A stretch of DNA of 64,000 nt from a bacterium (GTDB lineage Bacteria; Desulfobacterota; Deferrisomatia; Deferrisomatales; Deferrisomataceae): contig JALUTY010000096.1 of the NCBI GenBank assembly GCA_027021615.1, positions 1 to 64,000 on the forward strand. Direction: 5' to 3'. The translations under genes were made by a program, and so were the position numbers. Under the pieces are notes generated by a model that was not told where the DNA came from, made no database searches, and saw only the letters and a program-made list of their open reading frames with translations. Of this stretch, positions 43,857 to 53,224 are shown piece by piece. How positions within the stretch are numbered: position 1 is the stretch's first letter; the number at the start of each line of letters is the position of its first letter.

Positions 43857-45620
43857 ATGGTTCGATGCGATCCCGAGCTGCGCTGGCGCCTGATCCGCGT
43901 CGCCCAAGGGCTGGACGCGCCGGATCTACTGGTGTGGGGGGGCAGGGTCTGGAACGCGTTCACCGGCGAGGTTTTCGAGGCGGACGTGGCCGTGTGCGGA
44001 GACCGGATCGCCCGGATCGGCCCGTGGGAGGGGCCGATGGGGGACGCCACGGTCCGGATCGACGCACGGGGGAGCACCGTCGTACCCGGCTACATCGAGC
44101 CCCACACGCACCCCTGGCCGTTCCACAACCCTCTCTCCCTGGCCGAGGCTGCGGTGTGCCGGGGGACGACCTGCCTGGTGTACGACAACCTGCTCCTGTA
44201 CCTGGCCCTGGGTGCCGAGGCGTTCGGAGCCTTGGCGGCCGCGTTGAGCGGCGCGAGCCTGGGCCGAATCCGTTGGGTGGCTCGGGTCGCGAGCCAGTCG
44301 TGGTTCCCCCGAGAGGACGAGGTGTTCTCGGAGAAGGCGGTGCTGAGGATGCTGGAAAGGCCCGAGTTCGTGGCCGCTGGCGAGATGACCCGGTGGACGG
44401 ACTTTCTCCGGCCGGATCGGGCGCCCCGGCTCCTGCGGTTGATCGAGGGGGCGCGCGGCCGAGGTCGGTTCGCGGACGGCCACACGGCCGGGGCGAGCCG
44501 TCGCCGGCTGCCCGCATTGGCTGCGGCAGGGCTTCGTTCGTGCCACGAGGCCATCACCGCGGACGAGGTCCTGGACCGGCTGCGGCAGGGGCTCTGGGTT
44601 CTGCTCCGCCACTCGAGCCTCCGGGAGGACCTGATGGACCTCCTGCCGGCGCTCGGCCGGACCCGGTTCCTCGACCGGCTCGCCCTGACCACGGACGGCG
44701 CCAAGGCCCATCAGATCGCCCGAAAAGGTCTGACCGACCATCTGATCCGGGAGGCGCTGGCGGCCGGGGTGCCTGCGGACACTGCGTACGTGCTGGCCAC
44801 CCGCAACGCCGCCGCGTTCCTGGGCCTGGACGATGACCTCGGGGCCGTGGCTCCCGGTCGCCTGGCCGATATGAACCTCTTGCGGGACCTCTCGGACCCC
44901 ACACCGTGCGCCGTGATCGTGGGGGGGCGGGTAGTGGCCCAGGAGGGCCGTTTGACGGTCCCGCCGCCCAGCGAGAGCTTCCCATGGGAGAGCGCCTATG
45001 CCGGGGCCGAGCCGCGGGTGCCGGCCTGGGGCCCCGACCGGTTTCTGCTGCCGGGGGAGGCGCCGGACCCGTTTCCGGCGGGGCGCCTGGTCAACGCCGT
45101 GATCACCCGGGAGGAACCGGTTCCGCTGACCCGCCGGGGATCAGGACGATGGCCCCGGGCTGGGGACGCCCACGTGGTGGCGCTGACGGACCGGACCGGC
45201 TCGTGGATCAGCCGCGGTGTCGTCCTGGGGTTGGGTGAGGGGCTGCGGGCCGTGGCCAGCTCGTACACCACCAACGGCGGTCTGGTCGTGGCCGGGCAGG
45301 ATCCGGCCGCCATGGCCGACGCCCTGGCCCGGCTTCGGGCCATGGCCGGGGGAGTCGTGGTGCTGCTCGAAGGCGGCGAGGTCGCGGCGCTCTCCCTGCC
45401 CCTGGCCGGCATCCAGATGCCCGGGCCCTTCGAGCCTGCGGCGGAGGCTGCGTCGGCGTTTCAGAGGGCTATGGAGGCCGGGGGGTACGCCCACTCGGAC
45501 CCGAACTACACCCTGTTGTTCCTCTCGTGCGACTTTCTGCCCGATCTGCGGGTGACCCGCCGGGGGTGGGTCCGGGTCAAGGCCGACGAGGTGGTGGTGC
45601 CGTGGGAACCCACGGGGTGA
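43857..45620 (+). CDS. adenine-deaminase-like amidohydrolase with altered metal site
   Basis: This 587-residue protein has the length and order of adenine deaminase (AdeC): ADVAVCGDRIARIGPW, GSTVVPGYIEPHTHPW, CRGTTCLVYD, FADGHTAG, SCHEAITADEVLDRLRQGLW, LALTTDGAKAHQIARKG, and a C-terminal AdeC domain (GLGEGLRAVASSYTTNGGLV, LPLAGIQMPG, LLFLSCDFLPDLRVT). Canonical AdeC has HxHIESS and a DPHE segment; here the first is HTHPWPF and the second is not recognisable. The HxH pair is kept. Substrate may therefore differ from adenine. It is co-transcribed with the small HhH gene. Confidence 0.7.
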   Translation: MVRCDPELRWRLIRVAQGLDAPDLLVWGGRVWNAFTGEVFEADVAVCGDRIARIGPWEGPMGDATVRIDARGSTVVPGYIEPHTHPWPFHNPLSLAEAAVCRGTTCLVYDNLLLYLALGAEAFGALAAALSGASLGRIRWVARVASQSWFPREDEVFSEKAVLRMLERPEFVAAGEMTRWTDFLRPDRAPRLLRLIEGARGRGRFADGHTAGASRRRLPALAAAGLRSCHEAITADEVLDRLRQGLWVLLRHSSLREDLMDLLPALGRTRFLDRLALTTDGAKAHQIARKGLTDHLIREALAAGVPADTAYVLATRNAAAFLGLDDDLGAVAPGRLADMNLLRDLSDPTPCAVIVGGRVVAQEGRLTVPPPSESFPWESAYAGAEPRVPAWGPDRFLLPGEAPDPFPAGRLVNAVITREEPVPLTRRGSGRWPRAGDAHVVALTDRTGSWISRGVVLGLGEGLRAVASSYTTNGGLVVAGQDPAAMADALARLRAMAGGVVVLLEGGEVAALSLPLAGIQMPGPFEPAAEAASAFQRAMEAGGYAHSDPNYTLLFLSCDFLPDLRVTRRGWVRVKADEVVVPWEPTG

Positions 45621-45979
45621 GGCCGGAACCCCCGAGCGGGCGTTGGGCGGTCGGCCTGCTGGTGCTGGCCGCGGTGTCCGGAGCCGTTGGGTGGACGGTG
45701 CGGGGCCCGGTCCGGCCGCGCCCCGCCGTCGTTCCGGCCGGCCCGACCGGAGGCGGCTGGGAGGGGCTCCTCCGGGGGGTTCCGCTGGATCTGAACCGGG
45801 CCACCCCTGAGGACCTCACCGCCGTTCCCGGCCTCGGCCCGGTGCGGGCCCGGCGGATCGTGGCCGAGCGGGACCGGCGGGGCGGGTTCGGGGCTCTGGA
45901 TGAGATCGTGGAGGTGAGGGGGGTGGGGCCGAAGACCCTGGCGGCGGTTCGGCCCTACCTGTGCTTGACCTCGCCCTGA
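45617..45979 (+). CDS. ComEA-like helix-hairpin-helix protein
   Basis: This 120-residue protein has an N-terminal transmembrane anchor (WAVGLLVLAAVSGAVGW), a Pro-rich linker and a C-terminal HhH pair: LDLNRATPEDLTAVPGLGPV, ARRIVAERDRRGGFGALDEI, VRGVGPKTLAAVRPYL. This is the ComEA layout for DNA binding in competence, or a related membrane DNA-binding role. The GTG at 45617 overlaps the previous stop (GTGA); GTG 45602 is an alternative. Confidence 0.75.
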   Translation: MRPEPPSGRWAVGLLVLAAVSGAVGWTVRGPVRPRPAVVPAGPTGGGWEGLLRGVPLDLNRATPEDLTAVPGLGPVRARRIVAERDRRGGFGALDEIVEVRGVGPKTLAAVRPYLCLTSP

Positions 45980-45987
45980 GGATCGGG

Positions 45988-46881
45988 TCAGGCGGGCACG
46001 AAGGCCGGGAACCAGCCGGGGGTGGGCGCGTTCTCCAGGAACCGGCGGGCCGTGGGTACGTGCCAGCCCGAGATGCGTGCGGTCAGCCCGGGCTCGCCGG
46101 CCTCGAGGAGGTCGAGCATCTCCGGTCGCAGGGTCAGGAGCTGGCGGATCGTCCCGGTGTCCATGGCTCCCACCCGCAGGGGAATCCAAGGGAACTCCGT
46201 GGGGGGGTGCCGGAACAGGAAGCCGTGGAGGCCTTGCCCCACCCCGAACGCCTCTCGGTATCGCTGCTCGGCGGTCTCGAGGTCCAGGCGCAAAGCCACT
46301 GCCGGGGCGTCGTTCACGGCCCGATAGGTCCGCAGGGGGCCCAGCTCCTCGAACCGAAACAGCCGGGTGTAGAGCCGGGCATGGCGGGGGTGGCAGGCCA
46401 CCACCAGATCGGTCACCCTGGTGCGCTGGGCGTAGGCGTACATCATCCGTACCAGGTTCAAGATCAGGAGCAGGGTCACCGATTCATAGGAAGGGGCCAC
46501 GGCCAGACCGGAGATCTCGGCGGGCCGTCGGCCCGGTCTGAGGGCTGCCAGCTCCCTAGCGTACAGGGCGTCCATGGGAAGGCCGAAGGAACGGGTGTCG
46601 GGGATGAGAGAGAAGGTGGCCACCACCCGGCCGCCGTTCGATGCCACGAAGGTGGCCGACTCCGGCAGGAGATTGAAGTGGGTGTACCGGAGGCCGATCC
46701 CGTCGGGGGGGATCAGGCCTCGGGAAAGGTAGTTCCGGTAGAGCAGAGAAAAGGCGCCCCGAACTTCAGACCATCGGGACGCCTGGGCAAACGTGAACGG
46801 CCCGGGCACGGCCGGGCCCGAGCCGAGGGACCCCGAGACCCGGACAAAGGCTTCCGCGCGTCGGCACGCCGTGGAGATCAT
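45988..46881 (-). CDS. FeeM-like GNAT N-acyltransferase (first of two)
   Basis: This 297-residue protein starts MISTACRRAEAFVRVSGSLG; AGGAGGCCTCCCC precedes the ATG at 46881. The acyltransferase core shows YLSRGLIPPDGIGLRYTHFN, VVATFSLIPDTRSFGLPMDA, RRPAEISGLAVAPSYESVTL (beta4-alpha3 acyl-CoA/ACP site), TDLVVACHPRHARLYTRLFR and DAPAVALRLDLETAEQRYRE. This matches the N-acyl-amino-acid synthase FeeM / exosortase-associated acyltransferase group, which links fatty acids to amino acids. It is divergent from a paralog at 47296 with a 414-bp shared upstream region. Confidence 0.75.
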   Translation of the reverse strand: MISTACRRAEAFVRVSGSLGSGPAVPGPFTFAQASRWSEVRGAFSLLYRNYLSRGLIPPDGIGLRYTHFNLLPESATFVASNGGRVVATFSLIPDTRSFGLPMDALYARELAALRPGRRPAEISGLAVAPSYESVTLLLILNLVRMMYAYAQRTRVTDLVVACHPRHARLYTRLFRFEELGPLRTYRAVNDAPAVALRLDLETAEQRYREAFGVGQGLHGFLFRHPPTEFPWIPLRVGAMDTGTIRQLLTLRPEMLDLLEAGEPGLTARISGWHVPTARRFLENAPTPGWFPAFVPA

Positions 46882-47295
46882 GGGGAGGCCTCCTGGAGAA
46901 CAGACAGATGAATGGGACAGGGTCCCGCTGGACCAGGGGTGCGAAGTATGCACACGTTGTGCCCGGTCCGACAAGCGCCCGAATCCCCCAAAGCTCCCTC
47001 GGTGCCGGCCGCTGAGGCACCGTTTCGAAACGCCGGGCCCCAACGCGTCCCGGAAAGGGAACACCCATGGGAGAGGCGCGGCGTGGTAGGTAAGGGTACC
47101 GGGGGGGAAGCGAATTGTCCATAGGAAACATTTTTAAGTGCAGTTTTGTGTTAAGTTTTTTGTTATGGTGGTGGCGCGAGGAAAAACGTGACCCCGCGGG
47201 CACCCCGCCCCGGCAGGCCCCGTGCCCCCCGACCTTCGACCCGATTGCCGAAGGATCACAGGAGAGGGAGCCGTTCGTGACCCGAGGAGCCTTTC
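46882..47295. other. divergent control region between the two acyltransferase genes
   Basis: No gene is supported. The 47120-47180 part is sharply AT-rich (ACATTTTTAAGTGCAG, TTAAGTTTTTTGTTATGG) in an otherwise GC-rich background. Promoters for both directions probably lie there; I could not fix convincing -35/-10 pairs. Confidence 0.4.
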
Positions 47296-48234
47296 ATGGG
47301 GGGTAGTTCCGGCCCCGAGAAGCGCTTTGCCGAGGACCCGCGCAGGGACCGCCGGCGAAGCATCCGGATGGGCCCGGACCGGGGCCTCCTGAAGCCAAAC
47401 GTCAAGGTAGCGGAGGAAGCTTCGGAGTTCGAGGCCGCGTTTCGGCTGGTCCACGACGTGTACGTGGACATGGGGTATGCCGAGCGCCATCCGAGCGGGC
47501 TGCGGGCCACCCTTCATCAGCTGGTGCCCTCCACCCTGGTGTTCCTGGCGCGGGATGAGTCGGTGATCCTGGGAACGGTGAGCCTCATCTTCGACGACCC
47601 CGGAGGCATAGGGCTCCCCATGAGTGCCCTGTACCAGGAGGAGCTGGACCGGTTCCGAGACCAGGGCCTTCGTCTGGCCGAGGTGTCGGCCCTGGCTGTG
47701 GACTCCCAGTACCGGTGGCTCCTGATCGACGAGGAGGGGAAACGCAGGGGGTTGTTCTGGTTGCTGCACCAGGCGGTGCTGTACTACGCCCGGCGGAGGA
47801 AGGTGGATCACCTGGTCATCACCGTGAACCCGAGGCACGTGACTTTTTACGAGCGTTTGTACCTGTTCGAGCGGTTCGGCGAGGTGAGACCCTACGACTC
47901 GGTGAGGGGAGCCCCGGCGGTGCCGCTCCAGCTCGATCTCAACCGGCTCCCGGAACGTCTGGATCGGGCCATGCGCGAGAGCGACCGGATGTTCGGTCTG
48001 GGGAGGTTCTTCTTCCGGTTGGAGCACGGGTTCTTCCGGGGGGAGGAGAGGCTTCCCAGCCTCGGTCCGGCCGGGGCCTGGCGATTCGCCGTGGAAGGCG
48101 GGGCCCTCGCCCGGGCGAGGCCCTCGGAGGCGGCCGCTTTCGCCCGGGTCCACGGCTTTGCCGACGTGGATGCGTTTCGTATTTGGGCCGAGACCCAGGG
48201 AGGGGGACGGTGCGGGACCTCCGAGCCTTCCTAA
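47296..48234 (+). CDS. FeeM-like GNAT N-acyltransferase (second of two)
   Basis: This 312-residue paralog of the divergent gene has VHDVYVDMGYAERHPSGLRA, LGTVSLIFDDPGGIGLPMSA, LAEVSALAVDSQYRW, VDHLVITVNPRHVTFYERLY and GAPAVPLQLDLNRLPERLDR. The shared pattern EISxLAV / DHLV..xPRHxxFYxRLxxFE and the long form (about 300 residues) fit N-acyl-amino-acid synthases. GAGGAGCCTTTC precedes the ATG. The C-terminal ~70 residues may be a small regulatory extension (AAAFARVHGFADVDAFRIWA). Its 3' end overlaps the acyl-AMP ligase start by 25 bp, so the two products probably act together. Confidence 0.75.
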   Translation: MGGSSGPEKRFAEDPRRDRRRSIRMGPDRGLLKPNVKVAEEASEFEAAFRLVHDVYVDMGYAERHPSGLRATLHQLVPSTLVFLARDESVILGTVSLIFDDPGGIGLPMSALYQEELDRFRDQGLRLAEVSALAVDSQYRWLLIDEEGKRRGLFWLLHQAVLYYARRRKVDHLVITVNPRHVTFYERLYLFERFGEVRPYDSVRGAPAVPLQLDLNRLPERLDRAMRESDRMFGLGRFFFRLEHGFFRGEERLPSLGPAGAWRFAVEGGALARARPSEAAAFARVHGFADVDAFRIWAETQGGGRCGTSEPS

Positions 48235-49688
48235 GCCTGGCTGTCGTCCGGGCGGCGGGCTTGCCCCACCGGCTGCTGCGGCCCGCCCTACGGCGGAACG
48301 CCGGACGCGCCGCCTTCGTCGAGGGGGTGACCTATGCCCGTCTCGGGGAGCGGATCGCCCGGCTCGCCGGCGCCTGGGCCCGGGCCGGGGTCTCGGTGGG
48401 GGACCGGATCCTCCTGGACCTGCCCAACGACCCCGCCTTCGTGGAGGCTCGGCTGGCATGCCTGTGGCTCGGTGCCACGGCCGTACCGGTGCCCCCGGGC
48501 ACCGGGGACGACCGGCTGGGCTGGATCGCCGAGGCCACCCAGGCCCGGGCGTACCTGGGGCCCCGGGGGGACGCCGTTCCCGGCGTGAGCCGGCTTCACC
48601 TCGATCCGCTGGCCGGCGATCGAGGGGAGTACGAGACCGCACTGTCAGGGACCGACCCGATCCCCCGGCCGCGTCGGCGGGCCTTGGATACCCTGGTCAC
48701 CATCAACTTCACCTCGGGGACCACGGGCGAGCCCAAGGGGGTCATGAGCACCGGGAGGGGTTGGGGCGCGAGTCTGTACCACGCACTGCGCGAGAACCGT
48801 TTGCCGGTGGGCGCGGACGAGGTGTTCCTCCACGCGGTGCCCCTTGCCACGGCCGGGTCCACCCTGATCCTGCCGGCCGTGCTCTCGGGGGCCGCGAGCG
48901 TTTTCCTGCCCCGTTGGGATCCGGATGCAGCGGCGGACCTGGTGGAGGCCCACCGGGTGACCCGGATCTTCCTGACCCCGACCATGTTGGCCGAGTTTGT
49001 GGACGTGGTGCGGGCGGGGCGGCGGGACGTGTCGAGCCTGCGGGCCGTGATCTACGGCACGGAGGGGGCCCCGCCTGCACGCATCCGAAAGGCTCTGGAG
49101 GTGTTGGGCCCCGTGCTCCAGCAGGGGTACGGCATGGCTGAGGCCCTGCCGCCGGTCTGCCTGTTGCATCCCGACGAACACGCCCGCGCCCTGGACGGGG
49201 AACCCTGGATCCTCGAGACGGCTGGTCGGCCCAGCCGGGCCGCGGACCTTTGGGTGGCAGACCCCGAGGGAGCTCCGCTCCCACCGGAGGAACCCGGATC
49301 GATCCGGGTCAGGGGTCCCACGGTGTCCCCCGGGTACTGGCGCCGGCCGGATCTCACGGCGGCCACCCGGCGCGGAGAGTACTACGTGACCGGGGACCTG
49401 GGGTTTCTTGATCGGCAGGGGTACCTGCACGTGCTGGGACGGGAGGGCCGGGTGCCCTCCCCAGCGGCCCGGGCCCTGGGGGACTGGGCCGAGGCTCGGC
49501 CCGAGGTCTGCCTGGCCTGGGTGTCGGAGGCGGAGGGGGCGCGAACCCTCCACGTGGTGCCGGCCCGGGGCGCCCGCCCGGATCCGGAGAACCTGGCGGG
49601 AGAAGCCCCGGTCCCCTGCCGGGTGAGCCTGGAGGCAGAGGCCCCCAAGACCGGAAGCTACAAGCTCCGGCTGGACCGGAATCCCTGA
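48210..49688 (+). CDS. AMP-forming acyl ligase (ANL superfamily)
   Basis: This 492-residue enzyme starts with GTG at 48210 behind GGGAGGGGGACG. Core motifs are TINFTSGTTGEPKGVM (P-loop A3), YGMAEALPPVCLL (A5), GEYYVTGDLGFLDRQGYLHV (A7/A8) and a C-terminal PKTGSYKLRL carrying the A10-type Lys. It should adenylate a carboxylic acid, probably a fatty or acylated substrate, and pass it to CoA or a carrier protein. Translation is probably coupled to the FeeM-like gene. Acyl ligases of this kind are also found in exosortase-associated loci. Confidence 0.82.
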   Translation: MRDLRAFLSLAVVRAAGLPHRLLRPALRRNAGRAAFVEGVTYARLGERIARLAGAWARAGVSVGDRILLDLPNDPAFVEARLACLWLGATAVPVPPGTGDDRLGWIAEATQARAYLGPRGDAVPGVSRLHLDPLAGDRGEYETALSGTDPIPRPRRRALDTLVTINFTSGTTGEPKGVMSTGRGWGASLYHALRENRLPVGADEVFLHAVPLATAGSTLILPAVLSGAASVFLPRWDPDAAADLVEAHRVTRIFLTPTMLAEFVDVVRAGRRDVSSLRAVIYGTEGAPPARIRKALEVLGPVLQQGYGMAEALPPVCLLHPDEHARALDGEPWILETAGRPSRAADLWVADPEGAPLPPEEPGSIRVRGPTVSPGYWRRPDLTAATRRGEYYVTGDLGFLDRQGYLHVLGREGRVPSPAARALGDWAEARPEVCLAWVSEAEGARTLHVVPARGARPDPENLAGEAPVPCRVSLEAEAPKTGSYKLRLDRNP

Positions 49689-49769
49689 GTCGACGAACCT
49701 CAAGTTCCGCCCCAAACCCGCCGAAGGGGAGAACGACGCATTCGTCGAGACCCGTTGCGGAGCAACGCC

Positions 49770-51557
49770 ATGGCCAAGATTCTCCTTTGGAACTCCCTCA
49801 CCACCCGGCGCCGGTCCGCGAGCGACACGTTCTTCGACAACGGTCTTGGGGTGCTGGCCGCCCATCTCGAGGCCAGGGGCCATTCGGTGTGGATGGAGGA
49901 CTGGGCCACCGACGAGTTCTTCGCCGACCTCACCCTGAAGCCGGTGGCCCGGCTTCTGCGGCCGGCCTACGGCCTGCTGCTGGGCGCCCGGCGCGACGAC
50001 CCTCCTCCGGTCTGGATGAAGGCCCTGGGCGGGGCGACCATGGGGCTCCAAGAGGTGCAGTCCGCCCTCCAGAGGCGGGCCATGGAAGCCCGCCTGCGGG
50101 ACCTGGCGTGGCGGGTGGTGGAGGAGGGGGTGCCGATCGTGGGGGTCAAGCTGTGGTACGGCGAGGCGTTTGGCTGGGCGCGGCGGTTCGCCGAGCTCGT
50201 GCGCGAGCGGGCCCCCGAGGTGGTGCTGATCGCCGGGGGGTACCACGCCACCCTGTACGAGGAGGAGGTCCTGCGGCAGAGCCCCTTCGATCTGGCCGTG
50301 CGGGGGGAGGGGGAGTTCGCGCTGACCAAGATCCTCGGCCTCGTCGACGCCATGCCCGGAGCGGGCCGGGAGGCGGTGTTGGGGGCGGTGGCGTCGCGGC
50401 GGTTCGAGAACGTGCTGTGGCGGGAGCCGGAGGGGACGATCCGGAAGGGCCGGAAACGGCCCGTGAAGATCGTGAAGAAGGCCGTTCCCCGGTACGGAGA
50501 CCGTCCGGGGAAGGTACGGATCCACGTGCTGCTGGAGAGCCTCGGCTGCCCCTGGGGCAAGTGTCACTTCTGCGTTCATCCCCATTTCTACAAGAAGTAC
50601 GCGCCCCGGCCCGTGGAGGACGTGATCGCGGAGATGCGGGCCATGGTGGACCAGGGCATCGGCATCTTCCGGTTCGCCGGGTCCGACACGCCGCCGGCTT
50701 TCGGCGCCCGGATCGCCGAGGGCATCCTGGATGCCGGACTTGAGGTCGTCTACGGCATGGGGAGCCGGGCCGTGCGACACGCTGCCCGGCCCGAGGTGTT
50801 CGAGCGGACGGTTCGCCAGTACGAGACCATGCTGCGCTCGGGGCTCCGGGCCGTCTTTATCGGAGGTGAGACCGGGCACGACCGGATCAATGACGAGGTG
50901 ATGAACAAGGGCGTCACCCGCTCGGATCTGGTGGCCACGGCCCGGGCCATCCGGGAGGCGGAGGGCCGGACCGGGCTCCCCATCGACGTGTCGCTGGCCC
51001 TGATCTATCCCACCCCCCTCGTGGAGGGGGTGACCGACCAGGAGGTGTTCGAGGCGAACCTCGAGCTGCTTCACGAGTTCCGGCCGGACTCGGTCATGGT
51101 CACACCCCCGGGTCCGTTCAAGCACAGCCGGTGGTACACCGAGAAGGAGCGGTTCGGGTTCGAGTTCGAGGAGTCGGTGATCCCGTCGGCCATGGAGTAC
51201 GAGTACGTCCTGTACAAGCCCCCCTCCCTATGGCCCCGGTTGGACGTGGGGCTCCAGGGCCGCAGCTTCGTCCAGCTCCTGGAGGAGTGCGGCCGTTTCC
51301 GCAAAGCGGTCGAGGCCATGGGGATCCCCACCGACATCTCGGACGAGCACTTTCTCATGCTCCGGGCAGCCGGGTACGAGGGGCGCGAAGGGGCCGAGGA
51401 GTTCAAACGGGAGACCCTGCTCGACATCGTGTCGTGCGACTATCGAACCCTCCTCGGCGTCTCCCGCCGGATCAACGCCGAGAGCCGCCGGCTGGCGACC
51501 GCGTCGAGCTCCGGAAGCCTGGAGGAGAACGAGAAGAACTCCCCGGCCGCCGCCTGA
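49770..51557 (+). CDS. B12-type radical SAM protein
   Basis: This 595-residue protein has an N-terminal Rossmann-like B12-binding-type domain (LGVLAAHLEARGHSVWMED, VPIVGVKLWYGE, VVLIAGGYHATLYEEEVL, DLAVRGEGEFALTKI) without the DxHxxG cobalamin ligand motif. The radical SAM core then shows LLESLGCPWGKCHFCVHPHF. The cluster-binding motif is C-x4-C-x2-C, one residue longer than the usual CxxxCxxC. Later elements include FRFAGSDTPPAFGARIA and FIGGETGHDRINDEVMNKGV. The substrate is unknown; the neighbours suggest modification of a lipidic or amino-acid-derived product. Confidence 0.82.
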   Translation: MAKILLWNSLTTRRRSASDTFFDNGLGVLAAHLEARGHSVWMEDWATDEFFADLTLKPVARLLRPAYGLLLGARRDDPPPVWMKALGGATMGLQEVQSALQRRAMEARLRDLAWRVVEEGVPIVGVKLWYGEAFGWARRFAELVRERAPEVVLIAGGYHATLYEEEVLRQSPFDLAVRGEGEFALTKILGLVDAMPGAGREAVLGAVASRRFENVLWREPEGTIRKGRKRPVKIVKKAVPRYGDRPGKVRIHVLLESLGCPWGKCHFCVHPHFYKKYAPRPVEDVIAEMRAMVDQGIGIFRFAGSDTPPAFGARIAEGILDAGLEVVYGMGSRAVRHAARPEVFERTVRQYETMLRSGLRAVFIGGETGHDRINDEVMNKGVTRSDLVATARAIREAEGRTGLPIDVSLALIYPTPLVEGVTDQEVFEANLELLHEFRPDSVMVTPPGPFKHSRWYTEKERFGFEFEESVIPSAMEYEYVLYKPPSLWPRLDVGLQGRSFVQLLEECGRFRKAVEAMGIPTDISDEHFLMLRAAGYEGREGAEEFKRETLLDIVSCDYRTLLGVSRRINAESRRLATASSSGSLEENEKNSPAAA

Positions 51558-51748
51558 CCCGCCCCTTTCTCCATCCCTCATCCATGCGCCTCGCCGTGGC
51601 GCCCGTGCCGCGGTTTCGGGTATCCTTACCGCTTCCGAGTCCGATTCCCGAGAAGGAAGCAGGGCTCTCGGACGGCCCCGGCCATCGAGCTGCTGGGAGC
51701 CGCTCGGGGGACTTGCGTCCGTTCTTCTGCCAGCGAGGAGCGCCGTCT

Positions 51749-53005
51749 ATGCCGATGTCTGCCGACTTTCACCACAGGCTCTCGCCCATTCTGCCCCGCA
51801 TCGCCGAGACCTTCGGCACGCCGTTTCACATCTACGACGAGATCGGGATCCGCAGCACGGGCGAGAGGCTCAAGAGGGCGTTTGCGGGGGTGGCGGAGTT
51901 TCGGGAGTACTACGCGGTCAAGGCGCTACCCAACCCGGCGGTGCTCCGGATCATGGCGGAGATGGGGTTCGGGTTCGACTGCAGCTCGATCCCGGAGATC
52001 GAGCTGGCCCGACGGGTGGGGGCGTCCGGAGAGGAGGTCCTGTTCACCTCCAACAACACCACGTCAGAGGAGATGGAGGCGTGTCTGGCGGTGGGCGGGA
52101 TCCTCAACCTAGATGACGTGACACTGATCCCGAAGGTGCCGCGCATGCCGGAGCTGATCTGCTTCCGGTACAACCCCGGGCCCCGCCGCACCGGCAACGC
52201 GATCATCGGGAACCCGGTGGAGGCCAAGTACGGCGTGGCCCACGGGCAGATCGTGGACGCCTACCGGGAGGCCCGGGACCGGGGAGCGCGCCGGTTCGGG
52301 CTGCACACGATGATCTGCTCCAATGAGCGCAACGCCGGCTACTTCGTGGAGACGGTCCGGATGCTCCTCGAGGTGGTGGAGGAGGTCCAGAACGCCCTGG
52401 GGATCCGGTTCGAGTTCGTGAACATGGGGGGCGGGCTGGGCATCCCGTACCGGCCCGGGGACGAGCCCTTGGACCTGGAGTCCATGGCCACGCGGATCGC
52501 GGGGCTGCTCGGGGAGTTTGGCCGCACCCACGGCTACGTGCCCCGGTTGCTCATGGAGAGCGGCCGGTACATGACCGGCCCCCACGGGGTCCTGGTGACC
52601 CGGTGCATCAACCACAAGCACATCTACCGCGAGTACGTGGGCGTGGACGCCTGCATGTCGGCGTTGATGCGGCCGGCCATCTACGGGGCGTACCACCATG
52701 TCACGGTGCACGGTAAGGAGGACAGGCCCGCGGACACCGTGGTGGACGTGGTGGGGGCGCTGTGCGAGAACAACGACAAGTTCGCGGTGCAGCGGTCCCT
52801 GCCCCGGATCGACGAGGGGGACCTGTTGCTCGTTCACGACACGGGGGCCCATGGCCACGCCATGGGGTTCAACTACAACGGCCGGCTGCGTCCCCAAGAG
52901 CTGCTGCTCCGGGCAGACGGTACGGTGGAGCGGATCCGGCGGGCCGAAACAATGGACGACTACTTCGCCACCCTGAGCTTCGAGCCCGAGGTATGGAGGG
53001 GGTGA
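51749..53005 (+). CDS. PLP-dependent decarboxylase, fold III (diaminopimelate decarboxylase-like)
   Basis: This 418-residue protein starts at MPMSADFHHRLSPILPRIAE, with GAGGAG upstream. It shows TPFHIYDEIGIR, YYAVKALPNPAVLR (PLP-binding Lys), FDCSSIPEIELARRVG, FVNMGGGLGIPYR (phosphate loop), MESGRYMTGPHGVLVTRC, VGVDACMSALMRPAIYGAYH and the catalytic region ALCENNDKFA, where classical LysA has CESGD. It may be the lysine-pathway enzyme or a relative acting on another amino acid; decarboxylases of this family occur in exosortase-associated loci. Location after the radical SAM gene favours the second view. Confidence 0.8.
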   Translation: MPMSADFHHRLSPILPRIAETFGTPFHIYDEIGIRSTGERLKRAFAGVAEFREYYAVKALPNPAVLRIMAEMGFGFDCSSIPEIELARRVGASGEEVLFTSNNTTSEEMEACLAVGGILNLDDVTLIPKVPRMPELICFRYNPGPRRTGNAIIGNPVEAKYGVAHGQIVDAYREARDRGARRFGLHTMICSNERNAGYFVETVRMLLEVVEEVQNALGIRFEFVNMGGGLGIPYRPGDEPLDLESMATRIAGLLGEFGRTHGYVPRLLMESGRYMTGPHGVLVTRCINHKHIYREYVGVDACMSALMRPAIYGAYHHVTVHGKEDRPADTVVDVVGALCENNDKFAVQRSLPRIDEGDLLLVHDTGAHGHAMGFNYNGRLRPQELLLRADGTVERIRRAETMDDYFATLSFEPEVWRG

Positions 53006-53224
53006 GAGGCGAGAACCGGGCATCGACGGAGAGCTGGAGGAGTTCGAACTCCTTCGGCAGGAGCCGTCCGGCTCCCCTCCGGCTCTCCAGCGGACCCCAT
53101 GCCCGCGGGTTGCCGGTGGCGGTGTTGGGCCCCTGACCGACGACCGAAGACCGCTTTCGGCACATCAACATCCGGATCCTGTGACCCGGCGCCGGCCCGT
53201 GAGCCGGCGGAAGGAGGCGAACCC

